Assembly: GCA_032433595.1 (NCBI GenBank)
Contig: JASWJB010000374.1
Coordinates: forward strand, 1 to 37,151
Direction of reading: 5' to 3'
Length of the DNA stretch: 37,151 bases
Origin: Conoideocrella luteorostrata
Lineage: Eukaryota > Ascomycota > Sordariomycetes > Hypocreales > Clavicipitaceae
Made by a program: the position numbers and the translations under genes. A model generated the notes under the pieces. It made no database searches. It saw nothing but the letters and a program-made list of their open reading frames with translations, and had not been told where the DNA came from. How positions within the stretch are numbered: the first letter of the stretch is position 1; each line of letters begins with the position of its first letter. Shown piece after piece: positions 1-10,116 of this stretch.

Positions 1-264
1 CCCCCCCCCCCCCCCCCCCAGCACCAAGCAGAGGTAGATGCAGCCGCTAAACTGTCCCATCTTTGCCCCCTTCTGACGTGCGTTGCTTTGCGTCCTACTT
101 CCTCTCTTCTTCCTCTTCCCTACTTCAACGTTTCCTGCTCCATAACTCTCCTCCGTCGACTCCATCCAAATCCATCCGTCTCCTGCCTCCCCTTTGCCTC
201 CGTTTATCTCAACAGCTTCGTCTTCTTCGCTTCCACATCACCTCAAATCCAACCCACACATATC
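1..264 (+). promoter_or_regulatory. Rho1 upstream region / leader with a 12-codon uORF
   Basis: It starts with 19 C in a row, which may mark a contig edge. A pyrimidine-rich tract follows (about 95-200), as is common just upstream of highly expressed fungal genes. The only ATG before the Rho1 start is at 38-40. It opens a 12-codon frame closed by TGA at 74-76. Whether this uORF lies inside the transcript is unknown. The main start has A at -3 and G at +4, a good fungal context. Confidence 0.45.
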
Positions 265-1549
265 ATGGCTGAAATTCGTCGAAAGCTCGTCATCGTCGGC
301 GACGGCGCCTGTGGTAAAACTTGCTTGTTGATGTGAGTTGCTAGCTCCCTGACCCAGCCCGCTCCTTTGTGGCCGCTTGACTTGATCGTTCGCACACGCA
401 CATACGCACGCACGCAAGCAACTTCACCTCGCCCTTATGCCTAGAACAATCATTAAAACATGCTTCATTTTCATCGCAATCATCTATGGCAGCACCCTCG
501 ATGAATCCTACAATTTTGCTGACCATCTCACAGCGTTTTCTCCAAAGGCACCTTCCCGGAGGTAAGAAAAGATAGCCTACTTCATCCGTCTCGGCTCGGC
601 GTCTGGCGTCTCCAATCTCTACCCCTCGACCTCCTATCACAACAACAAAGAGGATCTCACAGCATCGAAGAGCCGATTGATACTGCTGTCCCAGCGTCGC
701 GCCAGACGTCTTTGATATAACCCTACGCTTGTCATACATACCAACTATAACCCGCCTGCATACAGTTCGCTGGTGGCCGGTTTAGACCACTTTGCTAATG
801 CACATGCTTAGGTATACGTCCCCACAGTGTTTGAGAACTATGTTGCCGACGTCGAGGTAGATGGCAAGCACGTTGAGCTGGCCTTGTGGGATACGGCTGG
901 ACAAGAAGATTACGATCGTCTTCGTCCTCTGTCCTACCCTGATTCACATGTCATTCTGATCTGCTTTGCTGTCGACTCACCCGACTCTCTCGACAACGTC
1001 CAAGAGAAGGTATGACACACAGGTTCACTGCTCCTTTTCTTCTCCTCGAGCAGTTCTGCATTCATTGCGCAAGAACACACTGCTAATCGTTGTCAATTTC
1101 CAGTGGATCTCTGAGGTCCTTCACTTTTGCCAAGGCTTGCCCATCATCCTGGTTGGCTGCAAGAAGGATCTTCGATACGACCAGAAGACTACCAGCGAGC
1201 TACTGAAGACGAACCAGAAGCCCGTCACCCCTGAAGCTGTAAATACCGTCCCTCCTATGCAAAACATGAGGCTTCCCTCCCCCCCCCCCTGTCAGAGGTC
1301 CCTGAAAGTTCTGCAGCCTGGACTGCTCAACAAGGGCAAGCTTAGTCTTATATCTTCAGTTGCTGACTCACACTCTAACCACAGGGCGAGGAAATCCGCA
1401 AGAAGATTGGTGCCTACAAGTATCTCGAATGCTCAGCCAAGACCAACGAGGGTGTCCGAGAGGTTTTCGAGCACGCGACTCGCGCTGCTCTCATGTCCCG
1501 TGGCAAGGGACATGGGAAGGACGGGCGCAAGAAGTGTCTTGTCCTGTAA
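265..1549 (+). CDS. RHO1: Rho1-type small GTPase, five exons
   Basis: Rho-family GTPase that in fungi activates beta-1,3-glucan synthase and protein kinase C to control wall integrity and polarity at the plasma membrane. My model joins 265-332, 534-561, 812-1009, 1104-1238 and 1385-1549, giving 197 residues, the usual Rho1 size. All five junctions keep frame, and donors and acceptors are GT/AG. Visible motifs are the P-loop GDGACGKT (residues 12-19), the effector stretch ending [13 protein letters not shown], the GCKKDL guanine-specificity motif and a lysine-rich tail ending in the CAAX box CLVL, whose final Leu predicts geranylgeranylation. The 28 nt second exon is easily missed. At the exon 4/5 junction the protein reads PEA-GEE, where relatives I recall have Glu or Gln for this Ala. 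Rho1 rather than Rho2-4 or Cdc42 is judged from near-identity to remembered fungal Rho1 sequences. Confidence 0.95.
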
Positions 1550-2790
1550 AGCAGCCCGCTCACGGGCTCGTCCACAACCCAAGTCGGCAAACCTGTTATC
1601 TTCTCGGCATGATCGGCCTGGTAATACAATCATCTCTTCAGCTCAACTCTCTCAAACCTTGACATGGCTGTTCGGATGACATGGGCTGGAGGAGGCCTTC
1701 GATGTTGCAGACTGCTGCAGTCTGCGTAGTTTCTCGGAATTTGGAGTTTGATATCTCGTCTCGCCTGCGTCTTGCCATGTTGGTAGGCTTCGGCCGGCTC
1801 GGTGTTGTTTACCCCTAGGTGTTTCCGAATATGTTTGTGCATTAGTTTTTGTGGTTTCTACACACTGTTTAATGGTGGTGGGTGAACGTGGATTTGGAGC
1901 GCTGGTGGCACTAATATACGGCACTCTGGGCCCTGTCTGTTGACTTGCTACTGGAGAGAGACGTGGATGCTACGCAGTACATATGGAATAGAGGTGTATC
2001 GAGCACGGTCGTTTGTCAAATCTGACGGGCAGACGAGACGGTGCCCAGTTATTTTTATGTATTTGTCGCTTTATGAGGGAAGGCGGGCTTGATCTTGGGA
2101 CTTGTTTGATTTCGTGTTCTGCGGTCTGGAGATGATGGGATCAAGGAGCGGAGCGCACAGATGACGGAGGTGAAAGAAGTGTGTAGTTTGTGGATGGGTC
2201 GCACATTGGGCGATGCCGGATTCTAGGCACGCTGACGACCACTACATCATAAATTTTTCTTGTTATTTCATGTTTATTGTTGCGATTTCTAGAGCAAATT
2301 TGTAGTTTCCCTCATTGGACTGTATAACTTGTGTGAGGTGCCGGGATATTGTGCCACAGGCATTTCTCGTATGTAAAGTGAGAACCGGTTATAGTCATAA
2401 TGAATCGTAGCAGAACAACTGGTATCTACACTGTCATAGGCTTGAACGAGAGTCTTTATTAAGTGAAGCTGAACTCAGCTCCAGAGGTTACCGACGCCAC
2501 TGCTCTTCTGCTATTCCAGGTGATGACTCTGTACTCCGTACGTGGTCCATGCCCTCAGCTGGCCAACTCAGTTCCGCTCAACTCCGCCTCATGCTTGCAC
2601 TCTGCATCATCAATACAAGATTATCTTTTGTTTTTAATTCTGCATTTTCTTGTCATTTTATCATCTTATCTTCTCATCATTACGTCATCAACTCGTCAAC
2701 TCATCAACTCATCACCTCATCACGCTTCGTACCCCTCTACAACACGAAAGAAAGCCGAGCTAGCCACATTGTCGGGAAAAGGACAATGTC
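1550..2790. other. Intergenic region between convergent genes
   Basis: This 1.24 kb holds the 3' ends of Rho1 and the microprotein gene. I see no credible gene. It contains one exact TACTCCGTA element (2532-2540) and an imperfect tandem tract built on CAACTCAT/CATCA units (about 2683-2724). Confidence 0.6.
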
Positions 2791-3028
2791 TTAGTTAGGG
2801 CAAGTCTATTGAATAAAAACAAGGTCAGCATGAGGTACGTTTATGTGTTTTTTCTTCTTCTTCCGACCTCCCATGCACAACAAAATAGTTTAGGAGCAAG
2901 TTGGAAAAGGTAGCTAGTTGGAGGGTAGAACATACAGCACCGCAAGAAGAACAGGTCTTGCTGCCGGAGGAGATGGAGGCGCTGCACTTGGGGCAGGAAG
3001 AGTGGCTAGCGTTGACGAGGGGCTGCAT
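2791..3028 (-). CDS. 35-residue zinc-ribbon-like microprotein, two exons
   Basis: The first exon (3028-2936) encodes 31 residues with two knuckles, CPKC at 12-15 and CSSC at 26-29. Unspliced, the frame runs on as low-quality sequence for another 36 residues. A clear intron sits right after CSSCGA: donor GTATGT, branch-like CTGAC and acceptor CAATAG (intron 2806-2935). Splicing adds only Thr-Cys-Pro-Asn and a stop (2805-2791). The resulting 35-residue protein with CxxC-x10-CxxC plus Cys33 looks like a minimal zinc ribbon, similar to small uncharacterised proteins I recall from other sordariomycetes. The role is unknown; zinc binding is inferred from cysteine spacing. There is no signal peptide. 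Its upstream region carries long simple repeats and the TGACGTG array. The start codon is ATG at 3028. Confidence 0.75.
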
Positions 3029-3093
3029 CTTGAGGTAGGTTGTCTGTGTACAGGTGGGTTATTGTGAAGATGTATGAGTTGTGTGTAAGAAAG

Positions 3094-3119
3094 TGGTATG
3101 GTATGGTATGGTATGGTAT
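3094..3119. repeat. GGTAT pentanucleotide microsatellite
   Basis: About five tandem GGTAT units lie 65-90 bp upstream of the microprotein start, probably in its leader or core promoter. Confidence 0.85.
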
Positions 3120-3171
3120 AGTATGTATGTAGTGTGGGTGTTTAGTGTAGAGGAGGATTGTGAGGAAGAAT

Positions 3172-3204
3172 GAAGAAGAAGAAGAAGAAGAAGAAGAAGA
3201 AGAA
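3172..3204. repeat. GAA triplet microsatellite
   Basis: About ten uninterrupted GAA units (TTC on the microprotein strand) sit 145-175 bp upstream of its ATG. Pyrimidine tracts of this kind are frequent in fungal promoters. Confidence 0.9.
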
Positions 3205-3729
3205 CAAGGGTTATAGAAATCGGTTGGCAATGCAGAAGAGATGGTTCGTTGGATTTAGGGGGTGCGGATGGGCTGTATTTTAAGGGCCTCTGGTCTGGTC
3301 GGCAACTGAATATAGGCGCCCTGCGCGGTTTGGGGGGGATGGGGGGAGGACGGTGCGAAAGCGGGGTTTGTTTGGGTCATCTGCATAATCGGATGGAGTC
3401 TGCATCTCTCTCCGTGTTACGAAAGCAGCCTGCGGACGCGGGGGGATCGCAACACGCTGCTTGGCTGTAAGGCAGTTTCTTCTTTATTTTGTTTCATTGC
3501 AGCTAGAACACGGCTAGAACACTAGACGGGGTTCATGTGAATACAGGGATGGAAGACGCCTAAAGTTGATGTCGTGACCGAGACTGAGTAGGAGAGCGAG
3601 CCCAGCTTGCAATGCAAGACGACGAGGCTATACATATATCCGGCGCGGCCGCACTTGACTTGACTTTACTACCCTACGGCTGGCAAGTTTGTACTTGACA
3701 GCTCTATTTTGCCGTGTTGATGTGTTACG

Positions 3730-3757
3730 TGACGTGTGACGTGTGACGTGTGACGTG
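3730..3757. promoter_or_regulatory. Four perfect tandem TGACGTG heptamers
   Basis: TGACGTG repeats exactly four times at 3730, 3737, 3744 and 3751, immediately preceded by TTACG. Read on the minus strand it is CACGTCA. TGACGT/ACGTCA is the core recognised by CREB/ATF-type bZIP factors in fungi. The array lies about 700 bp upstream of the microprotein gene. A bZIP binding array is inference; a chance tandem duplication is the alternative. Confidence 0.5.
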
Positions 3758-4407
3758 CATAGGTAGCGACGCCGCAGTCGAGTCGTCGCTGGGCCCGTCC
3801 TCGTGATGTCCTTGAGAAAGCGTTGGCATTAGTTGGACCAGTGGGGAGGGGGCAAAGGGGGGGAATTAACTTCCTGTTGATAGTGGCTGATGCATGAGTG
3901 GGTGGGTGTCAAGGACAACCACGTCGGGGAGTCCACAGAGAGTCATATTTAAGGAACGGGAGCCGCAACATGAGTTTACTCTCTTATGTATAAACGGCTC
4001 TCTTTACAGTAACAGCTGGAACATAGATGATGGATCGCTGGGGCGATGATTGTTCTGTGGTGGGAGTGCTAAGCGGACTTGGCCGTGTCAAAGGCAGTAA
4101 AACATGTGTATTAATACGTGTCGTTGGCGTTCCAATACCATCATGCTTTATTCTATAGCTACCCAAACGCCATTTTGCGTGTACAAGAAAGTAGTCCTCG
4201 CCAATCAGGACCAGATAAGACGATTCTCTTGCTGTCCAAAAGCTAATACTGGAAATAGCTCGCTTTGGGGCCCCAATAGGAAATGCATCGTCTGCTATGC
4301 CAAAGAGAAAAGAAAAAAGAAAAGATGAGATAAGAAAAGAAAAGTTGAAAGAAAAGGTCCCAATTCAACCCATTCTATAGTACAGTCAGTCATCTTTCTA
4401 GTTTATA

Positions 4408-6190
4408 TCATACACACTGTGTCGCTTCTTCACTCCCTATATAACAACGAGTTAGTTCACAACTGGTAATCAAAAACCGCCCCCCTTCCCCCCCATAGCA
4501 GGGATAGACAGGGCAGCAAACTCACCATTAATCATCTTGCCAACGGCCTGTATCACGCTAATCACCATGACAGCCACACCAAATACTACCACAGCATAGG
4601 CCATGTACGTCCGCCAGCTTCTCGTCGTGAGCTTGATATAGCACATGGGCGGTAGAATGTAGGCCATGGCCACAGCACTTGTTGCGCCAACTAGCTCAAA
4701 TACGATACCCAAATCGCACGTCAGCAAACTGATCGCTGTGGCGGATACCACTAGTCCCGTGCTGAATATGACATGTCGGCGGAGGTTGAAGTCCTCATCG
4801 GGATACCAATACGTGAGCATCACTTCTCTGCAAACGAACGCTTCTAGGGGCAGCGTGGTCAACATATTGAGCCCAAAGCACAGTCTAGCAATGTTAACCA
4901 TGCTGTTGTCCGAAGGGAAGTTGTTGAGAACGTTGCCGAGCGTCTTATCGCCAAAGGTAAGGAACCCCCCCAGCGCCATAGTGAGGCAGGCTGCCATGGA
5001 GATAGCAGTTGAGTAGTGAGTAACACGGGAGAAGTTGTCAATGGTAGGTGTTTTGAGTGAGCCATAGATCAACAATGAGTTGTGGTGGCACACAAATGCT
5101 GCAATCGTTAGCACCATGTTCCAACAAACGAGACTCGCGTAGGGAAGCAAGGCTTACCGAAAGATATCACTCCAATAGCTTGGAATATACCGCCATTTAC
5201 CGTCAAGAGCGGTGTGCTGAATGACCCCTTCGACTCGGACGGCACAAAGAACCCTTGAATTATAACTGTCGATACAATGACCAGCATACCAATCAACGCA
5301 AATGTGCTCGCTTTCGCAAGCTTCGCAATATCTCGATACAGGGTCAGCGGATAGCTCACGCTCATGACAAACACCGCTATCGCGAATCTTCTATCCGCCA
5401 GGAGCCCAACCACCGGGACGCTCCCCATATTCGGCCAAATAGCAAGTAAGACGTGCGGAATCGTATCGCCAACAATGACACCAAAGGCCACCATGCCGCC
5501 AAACGCGAAAACCCATTGCGCTACACTGATGGCAATGAGGCCCGGGCGGCCGAAGCAATGTTCTACTGTGCCCTGGAAGCTACTCGTCCCACTGAGTTTG
5601 CTATTGATGACAATCAGGCAAATTGTCCAGTCCACCACGGCTGTCAGCCCGATGAGCAACAGTACGCCAGCCAAAAGACCTGCCTGTCGAATCGCGTAAG
5701 GCTGCCCAATGATGCCGGCGCCGATAATCGAGTTGGCCATGTTCATAAACGCAGACTTGAGCCCCGACTTGGGCCGTCGCATCTCCTGCTCCAGTCGCTC
5801 GCCGTCGTCGTCTCGATCGTCCCCGAGAGTGTTAGCAACAGCAACGCTAGGTGCCTCCATGTCCGTCAGGAGGGGCACCCGATGCGAGTGGCGCCCCTGC
5901 ATTTCCATATCATCGTCAAACTCGAAGCTCTCTTCAGATGGCCTCCCAGCGCGAGCGTTTCCGTTCGGTTCGCCAATAACGGCCGGGTTCAAATCGAACT
6001 GTACTCGGTTCGGCGTCCGTGGTGTCTTTCGTTGTGGGGGCGGCGATGGGTGGCTCTGACTGTTGGCTTCCTGCTTCTGCTCCCCCTCGTAGACGACCAA
6101 GTCGTCATCACCGTCAAAGGCCCCATTGGCTAACAACCCATGGTCTTCGTGGTGCCCGTTCGGCTCGCCATTGCTCTTGGCTTCTGTCAT
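4408..6190 (-). CDS. AVT/SLC38-type amino-acid transporter, three exons
   Basis: Amino acid/auxin permease family (Pfam Aa_trans), resembling yeast vacuolar Avt proteins and SLC38; it would move neutral amino acids across the vacuolar or plasma membrane. Exon 1 is 6190-5158. A 59 nt intron (5157-5099) joins GVISF to AFVCHHNSLLIYGS, a hallmark of the family. Exon 2 is 5098-4526. A second intron (4525-4437) has a perfect GTGAGT donor, CTAAC branch site and TATATAG acceptor and gives the ending SEEATQCV at 4408. If it is retained, translation ends instead with a Gly-rich tail and stops at 4470. The spliced protein is 544 residues. The first 150 or so are hydrophilic and acidic (cytosolic tail), then about 11 membrane helices begin with SAFMNMANSIIGAGIIGQPY. 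The substrate cannot be told from sequence. Confidence 0.88.
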
Positions 6191-7373
6191 TGTTCAAATC
6201 AAGGGAGTACGGCGGCTCGCCAGAGACATCTTGGCCGCACGATCCAAGGCAACGGACGATGACCTGTCAGTTTCGCTCGCTCCTATAATATGCGCAATGG
6301 AATACGAGGCTGACGGGAGAGTCGGACGAGGGGCGGCTAGGGACAACGCGCCGGGTTTCAAATGAAGAATACAGATGGAAAAGAATGTGATGAATACTGT
6401 TTGTGATTATTTGGTAAAAGTTCCAGGCACCAGCAGGTCTGTGATACGAGCAAAGACACTTGTCAGGGGAGAAACCGAGACACGCAGAAATGCTCAGCCG
6501 CAGTGTATTGCAGATCCTGAGAATGAAGTATTGTAGTAATTACGGCTACAGACGGTGCAGGACAGACTAACAATAGCCAGAGACAAGAGCCACCGGGGCA
6601 CGGGGGCGGACGGGCGGGTTCCAAAGTTCAGGCAGCATTAGGGGCTGCATTAGGGGGGGCAAAGCGTCAGACACGCTGCGATATGCGGCCTGGATCGTTA
6701 TCAGTTGGAAGCAGCCCCCACCACCGCGACACGGCTCGCCCGTAGTGTCATTGGCCTGAAATTGATCCCCCAACCAGCCGAGACTGATTGACAGTCCATC
6801 CACCAAAGAGCGTCAATGAATGTGTTGCACAAGCTGAAAATAGGGAGTGCAGCACTAGATAAGGGCAGTCGAATGATAAACTAAGATGGTCACTGGAATT
6901 TTCGACAGTAACCAGCGTCAGGCTTGCTCACGTTCTGCAGTTGAACCAGTCTCTGCGATGGCCACATCCGCGCAATGAATCCCAATACAGTGTTCATTCA
7001 CGTACGAGAAATAGAAAAAAATGGCGACCTGGATGAAGAAATGAAATTCGCACATAGTTTCCTGTGCGTTAAGTAGCATTAAAATACTGTACACATATAT
7101 AAAGGGCCAATTTGTGAGCGTAGCAACGCCCAGTTCACATGTTTTACTTTCCGGCTTCAGCCCGTGACACCTTACTCGAAATGTGCCCACACTGGAGCCA
7201 CATGGGTATCAAAATTTCATCCCTTCTCTTTCCCTACCAACAAACGTACGTCAGCTCGTGTCATGCCGCTTGATCTGGATATTTTTCATCACCACGTGCG
7301 TTTGTCGGATATCTATCGGGGCGTATTGTTTCTCAATCGGTTGATTTCTTTCGTATGATAGCTTCTTCTGAGT
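6191..7373. other. Intergenic, no gene seen
   Basis: Promoter side of the transporter and 3' side of the protease gene. The open frames here are short, start without ATG or lack recognisable composition. A TATATAAAG string occurs near 7095 on the plus strand with no plausible gene behind it. Confidence 0.5.
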
Positions 7374-9082
7374 TCACGCCAACACGGTGATTATGGCCCC
7401 GGAAAATATCACTGCAGCTAGTTTGGCGTATTGTCGAGGTCTCACATCTGCTGCTGCTGCTGCAGACTTGGTGGATTCTGTGGGCTTTGCAGCTGCATTG
7501 ACAGATCCCGTTGCATCTGTTTCGTGACCACCAAGTCCGAGCGGTGGCAGCTTTGACCGAGACGGGCTGTCAGACTGAGATGTGACACCGGTGGTGAGTG
7601 TGGTTGCAGCTCCGGTGGTTGGGCTAAGGGTCGTCTTGGTTGGTGTTGAATTATCGCTGCTGGGTGACGATACTGAGGTTGCGCCGCTCTTAGGGCCAGC
7701 GGCTGCAGCGGCGAACCCTATTCGCTTCTCATCTTTGTCAAACACCGTGTAAACATTCTTTAAGAAGGTATCCCCGAGAAGCCAGGCGCCCTGAACAACT
7801 TCGTGGCCATAGATGTTACTGGTACATTTGCCAGAGCTATCCTTTGGCGAGATCCAGTCTTTGGCGGATAGCTTATAATCAACTCCGGAGAAAGTAAAAG
7901 TCAACGCTTTGTTACTGTCGCAAGGAACATTGAAAGCCAACCCATCATTACTGGCAGATCCAGGGATGATGGCGTGAAGCTTCTTGACCAGATCGGCGGG
8001 CCCAAAGACAAATGAAGTACCCGTGTCGACGTAGGCAAGTACGCCTCCAGTTCCGGCCTTCTTTCTGTCGTAAGCCATGTCGTCAATTTGGATAGACCAG
8101 TCCCCGACTTTCGAAGCAACAGAGGTATAACTAATATCCCCTGTATACTTGTCGGAGTTTACCGCGCCAAACTTAATTTCGCCGTTGTTGCTTCCATCTG
8201 ATGCGCGGTTGAGGGCTATGCCGAAGATGTTCTTGTCGATCTTCTTGCCATCAGCCAGGCTATTCAGAAAGTTATCGCTGGTTGCTTGGTTCATGGACAT
8301 GCCAAGGATGCCGTCAAACGCAAACTGCGTGAAGTCGTCCGAGGCTTTTGAGGCAAGTCCGAATGAATACTTCATGCTGATGCCGGCCAGGCTGATGGTG
8401 TCGGAAACCAGATTGCCCTCGACGGTTCCAGTTCCGTAGGAAATAGAGAAAGACTTTTGATTGTCCACAAAGGTATCGGAATCGCTTGGTCCAAAAGTGT
8501 TGTGCGTTGTGCAAGGCTTGTCTGTGCAAGCTGAGCCCATAATCCAACTTGATCCAGCGCCCGTATCGAGTAGTAGATAAACCTGTTTACTCTTCGACCC
8601 AAGCTGAGCCTTCACGAAGTACGAATAGTCGGTTCCATCCTGATCGATTCCGGCAGCCATAGTTTGGGATGGTTTGTTCGCATTCATAATCTTGTACGAG
8701 TTTCCGGATCTCCTCTCCACACCGATGTCTGCAAAGGCAGCGGAATTTTGGCGGGAGTACTTTTCCTTCAGCCAAGCAGCCTGCTTTGCAGCTCTTAGGG
8801 CGGGAGAATCATTGTTCTGTAGCGCAAAGTCAGTATTGGTCAATCACGCGAACGCAAACACATGCATTATCCACTCGAGTTCTAGATCAAGGATATCCAA
8901 GAGTCACTGACCTGAGGCACCTTCTGCTCGATGGCCAATGTCAATCCGTCGTTGACCGCGTCAGTGGCTGCATTTCGCTTGACATCCGAATTGAGCTCTA
9001 TCCGCCATTCAGGGTTATAAATGGTAAACGCAGTGGCGCAGGCAGTCCATAGTGCCAGCTGTAGAAGAACAACTGGAATCAT
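7374..9082 (-). CDS. Secreted pepsin-like aspartic protease, probably GPI-anchored
   Basis: Family A1 endopeptidase. Exon 1 (9082-8912) gives the signal peptide (residues 1-19, hydrophobic, ending ATA|FT) and the start of the propeptide. A 95 nt intron (8911-8817) joins EQKVPQ to NNDSPALRAAKQ in frame. Exon 2 runs 8816-7374, for 537 residues in all. The two catalytic Asp are D141 in LLDTGAGSSW and D321 in YVDTGTSF; the flap Tyr is Y184 in SISYGTG. The first active-site loop has Ala-Gly-Ser-Ser after DTG where pepsins have Ser-Ser-Asn. After residue 430 the protein is a Ser/Thr-rich stalk of about 90 residues ending in a short hydrophobic tail (AAVIFSGAIITVLA), as in GPI-anchored wall proteases. 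The tail is modest, so surface anchoring is likely rather than certain. Substrate unknown. Confidence 0.92.
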
Positions 9083-10116
9083 TATGGAGCGGTTGTGAAA
9101 CTAAGATACGCCGTGCACCATTCATCTGCCTCGGGCAGGTCGATCGAGGCGGGTCACGGCCAATGAACCCAGCGTAACAATGTAAGAGAAGTTGTCGTAC
9201 GAGGCCGGCTCGGGTCGGATCATCCAGAATCTAGGCTTGAGGATAGCGGGATCCGGTAGTTAGGTAGGACACAGGAGTTGAGTTGGCGGGTACTGGCAGA
9301 AACGGCCAATTAATCGATTAGATATTACAACCAAAGCATTGAAACTCGACCGGTTGGGAAGCGGCCAAGATCCAAAATGGAGAGACCACCAACAAGAAAA
9401 AAAAAGAAAAAAAAAAGAAAAAGAAAGGAAGAAAACGACTGCGGATAGCTTGCGTCAAGACTGTCCCCTGTTCAATGTGAAGCCTTAATCTGACGCAGGT
9501 CGACGACTGACTTTGCCTTCGGTTTCCTAATGAATGCACGCCAAATGCAAAGAAAACAACAAGATACAATAAAAATGGCGAAGAAGAAGAAACCACCAAA
9601 AAAGCGAGAGAATGATATGCACGATGACAAGATGACAAGATGCAGAAATCAGAAAGAAGAAGAAGCAGCCTCAACTAAGTAAAGATGGAAGTCGTCAAGA
9701 GACGACAATAATGAGGAATAGAAAAGAAGAAGAGGTTGAGCAAGGATAAAGCACCTGCCCACTCCAATCTTGACGGTGGAGTTAGTCGAAAGGAGTTGAT
9801 GGCTGAACCCCAGGTCGAGCAGCATTTCAATTGGACAAAGTGCCAATCCCTTCCCGACAGGGCATTAGACTCGACGAGGGTCGATTGAGGTGCTGGCAGG
9901 GAGACCCAAGCGTCTAGGCGCTGGGAATTCCAGCGGTTGGCCGGAACTCAAGTCAGCACAAGGCGCCACCAGGAGCCTTGAAAGCCACGGGTGTGGGTTT
10001 GGTGTTGCGGGTCGAGGCCAGCCAGGTCAATATTTCGTTGGTCAATACCCCGTACCACGGGCAAAGGAAAGAGATGAAATACAACAAGATTGGGAGCCGC
10101 CAGGTAGTACGGTATG

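Larger units (their letters stand above)
3029..4407. other. Gene-free region upstream of the microprotein gene
   Basis: This 1.38 kb has no gene I can support. On the microprotein side it holds a GGTAT pentanucleotide repeat and a GAA triplet repeat, then four tandem TGACGTG units. On the transporter side it holds a purine-rich tract (about 4301-4357) corresponding to the transporter's 3' region. G-runs occur near 3330-3350. Confidence 0.6.

Noticed and set aside
5453..6133. 226-codon plus-strand frame
   Set aside because: It lies antisense to the N-terminal coding part of the amino-acid transporter and mirrors its codon pattern.
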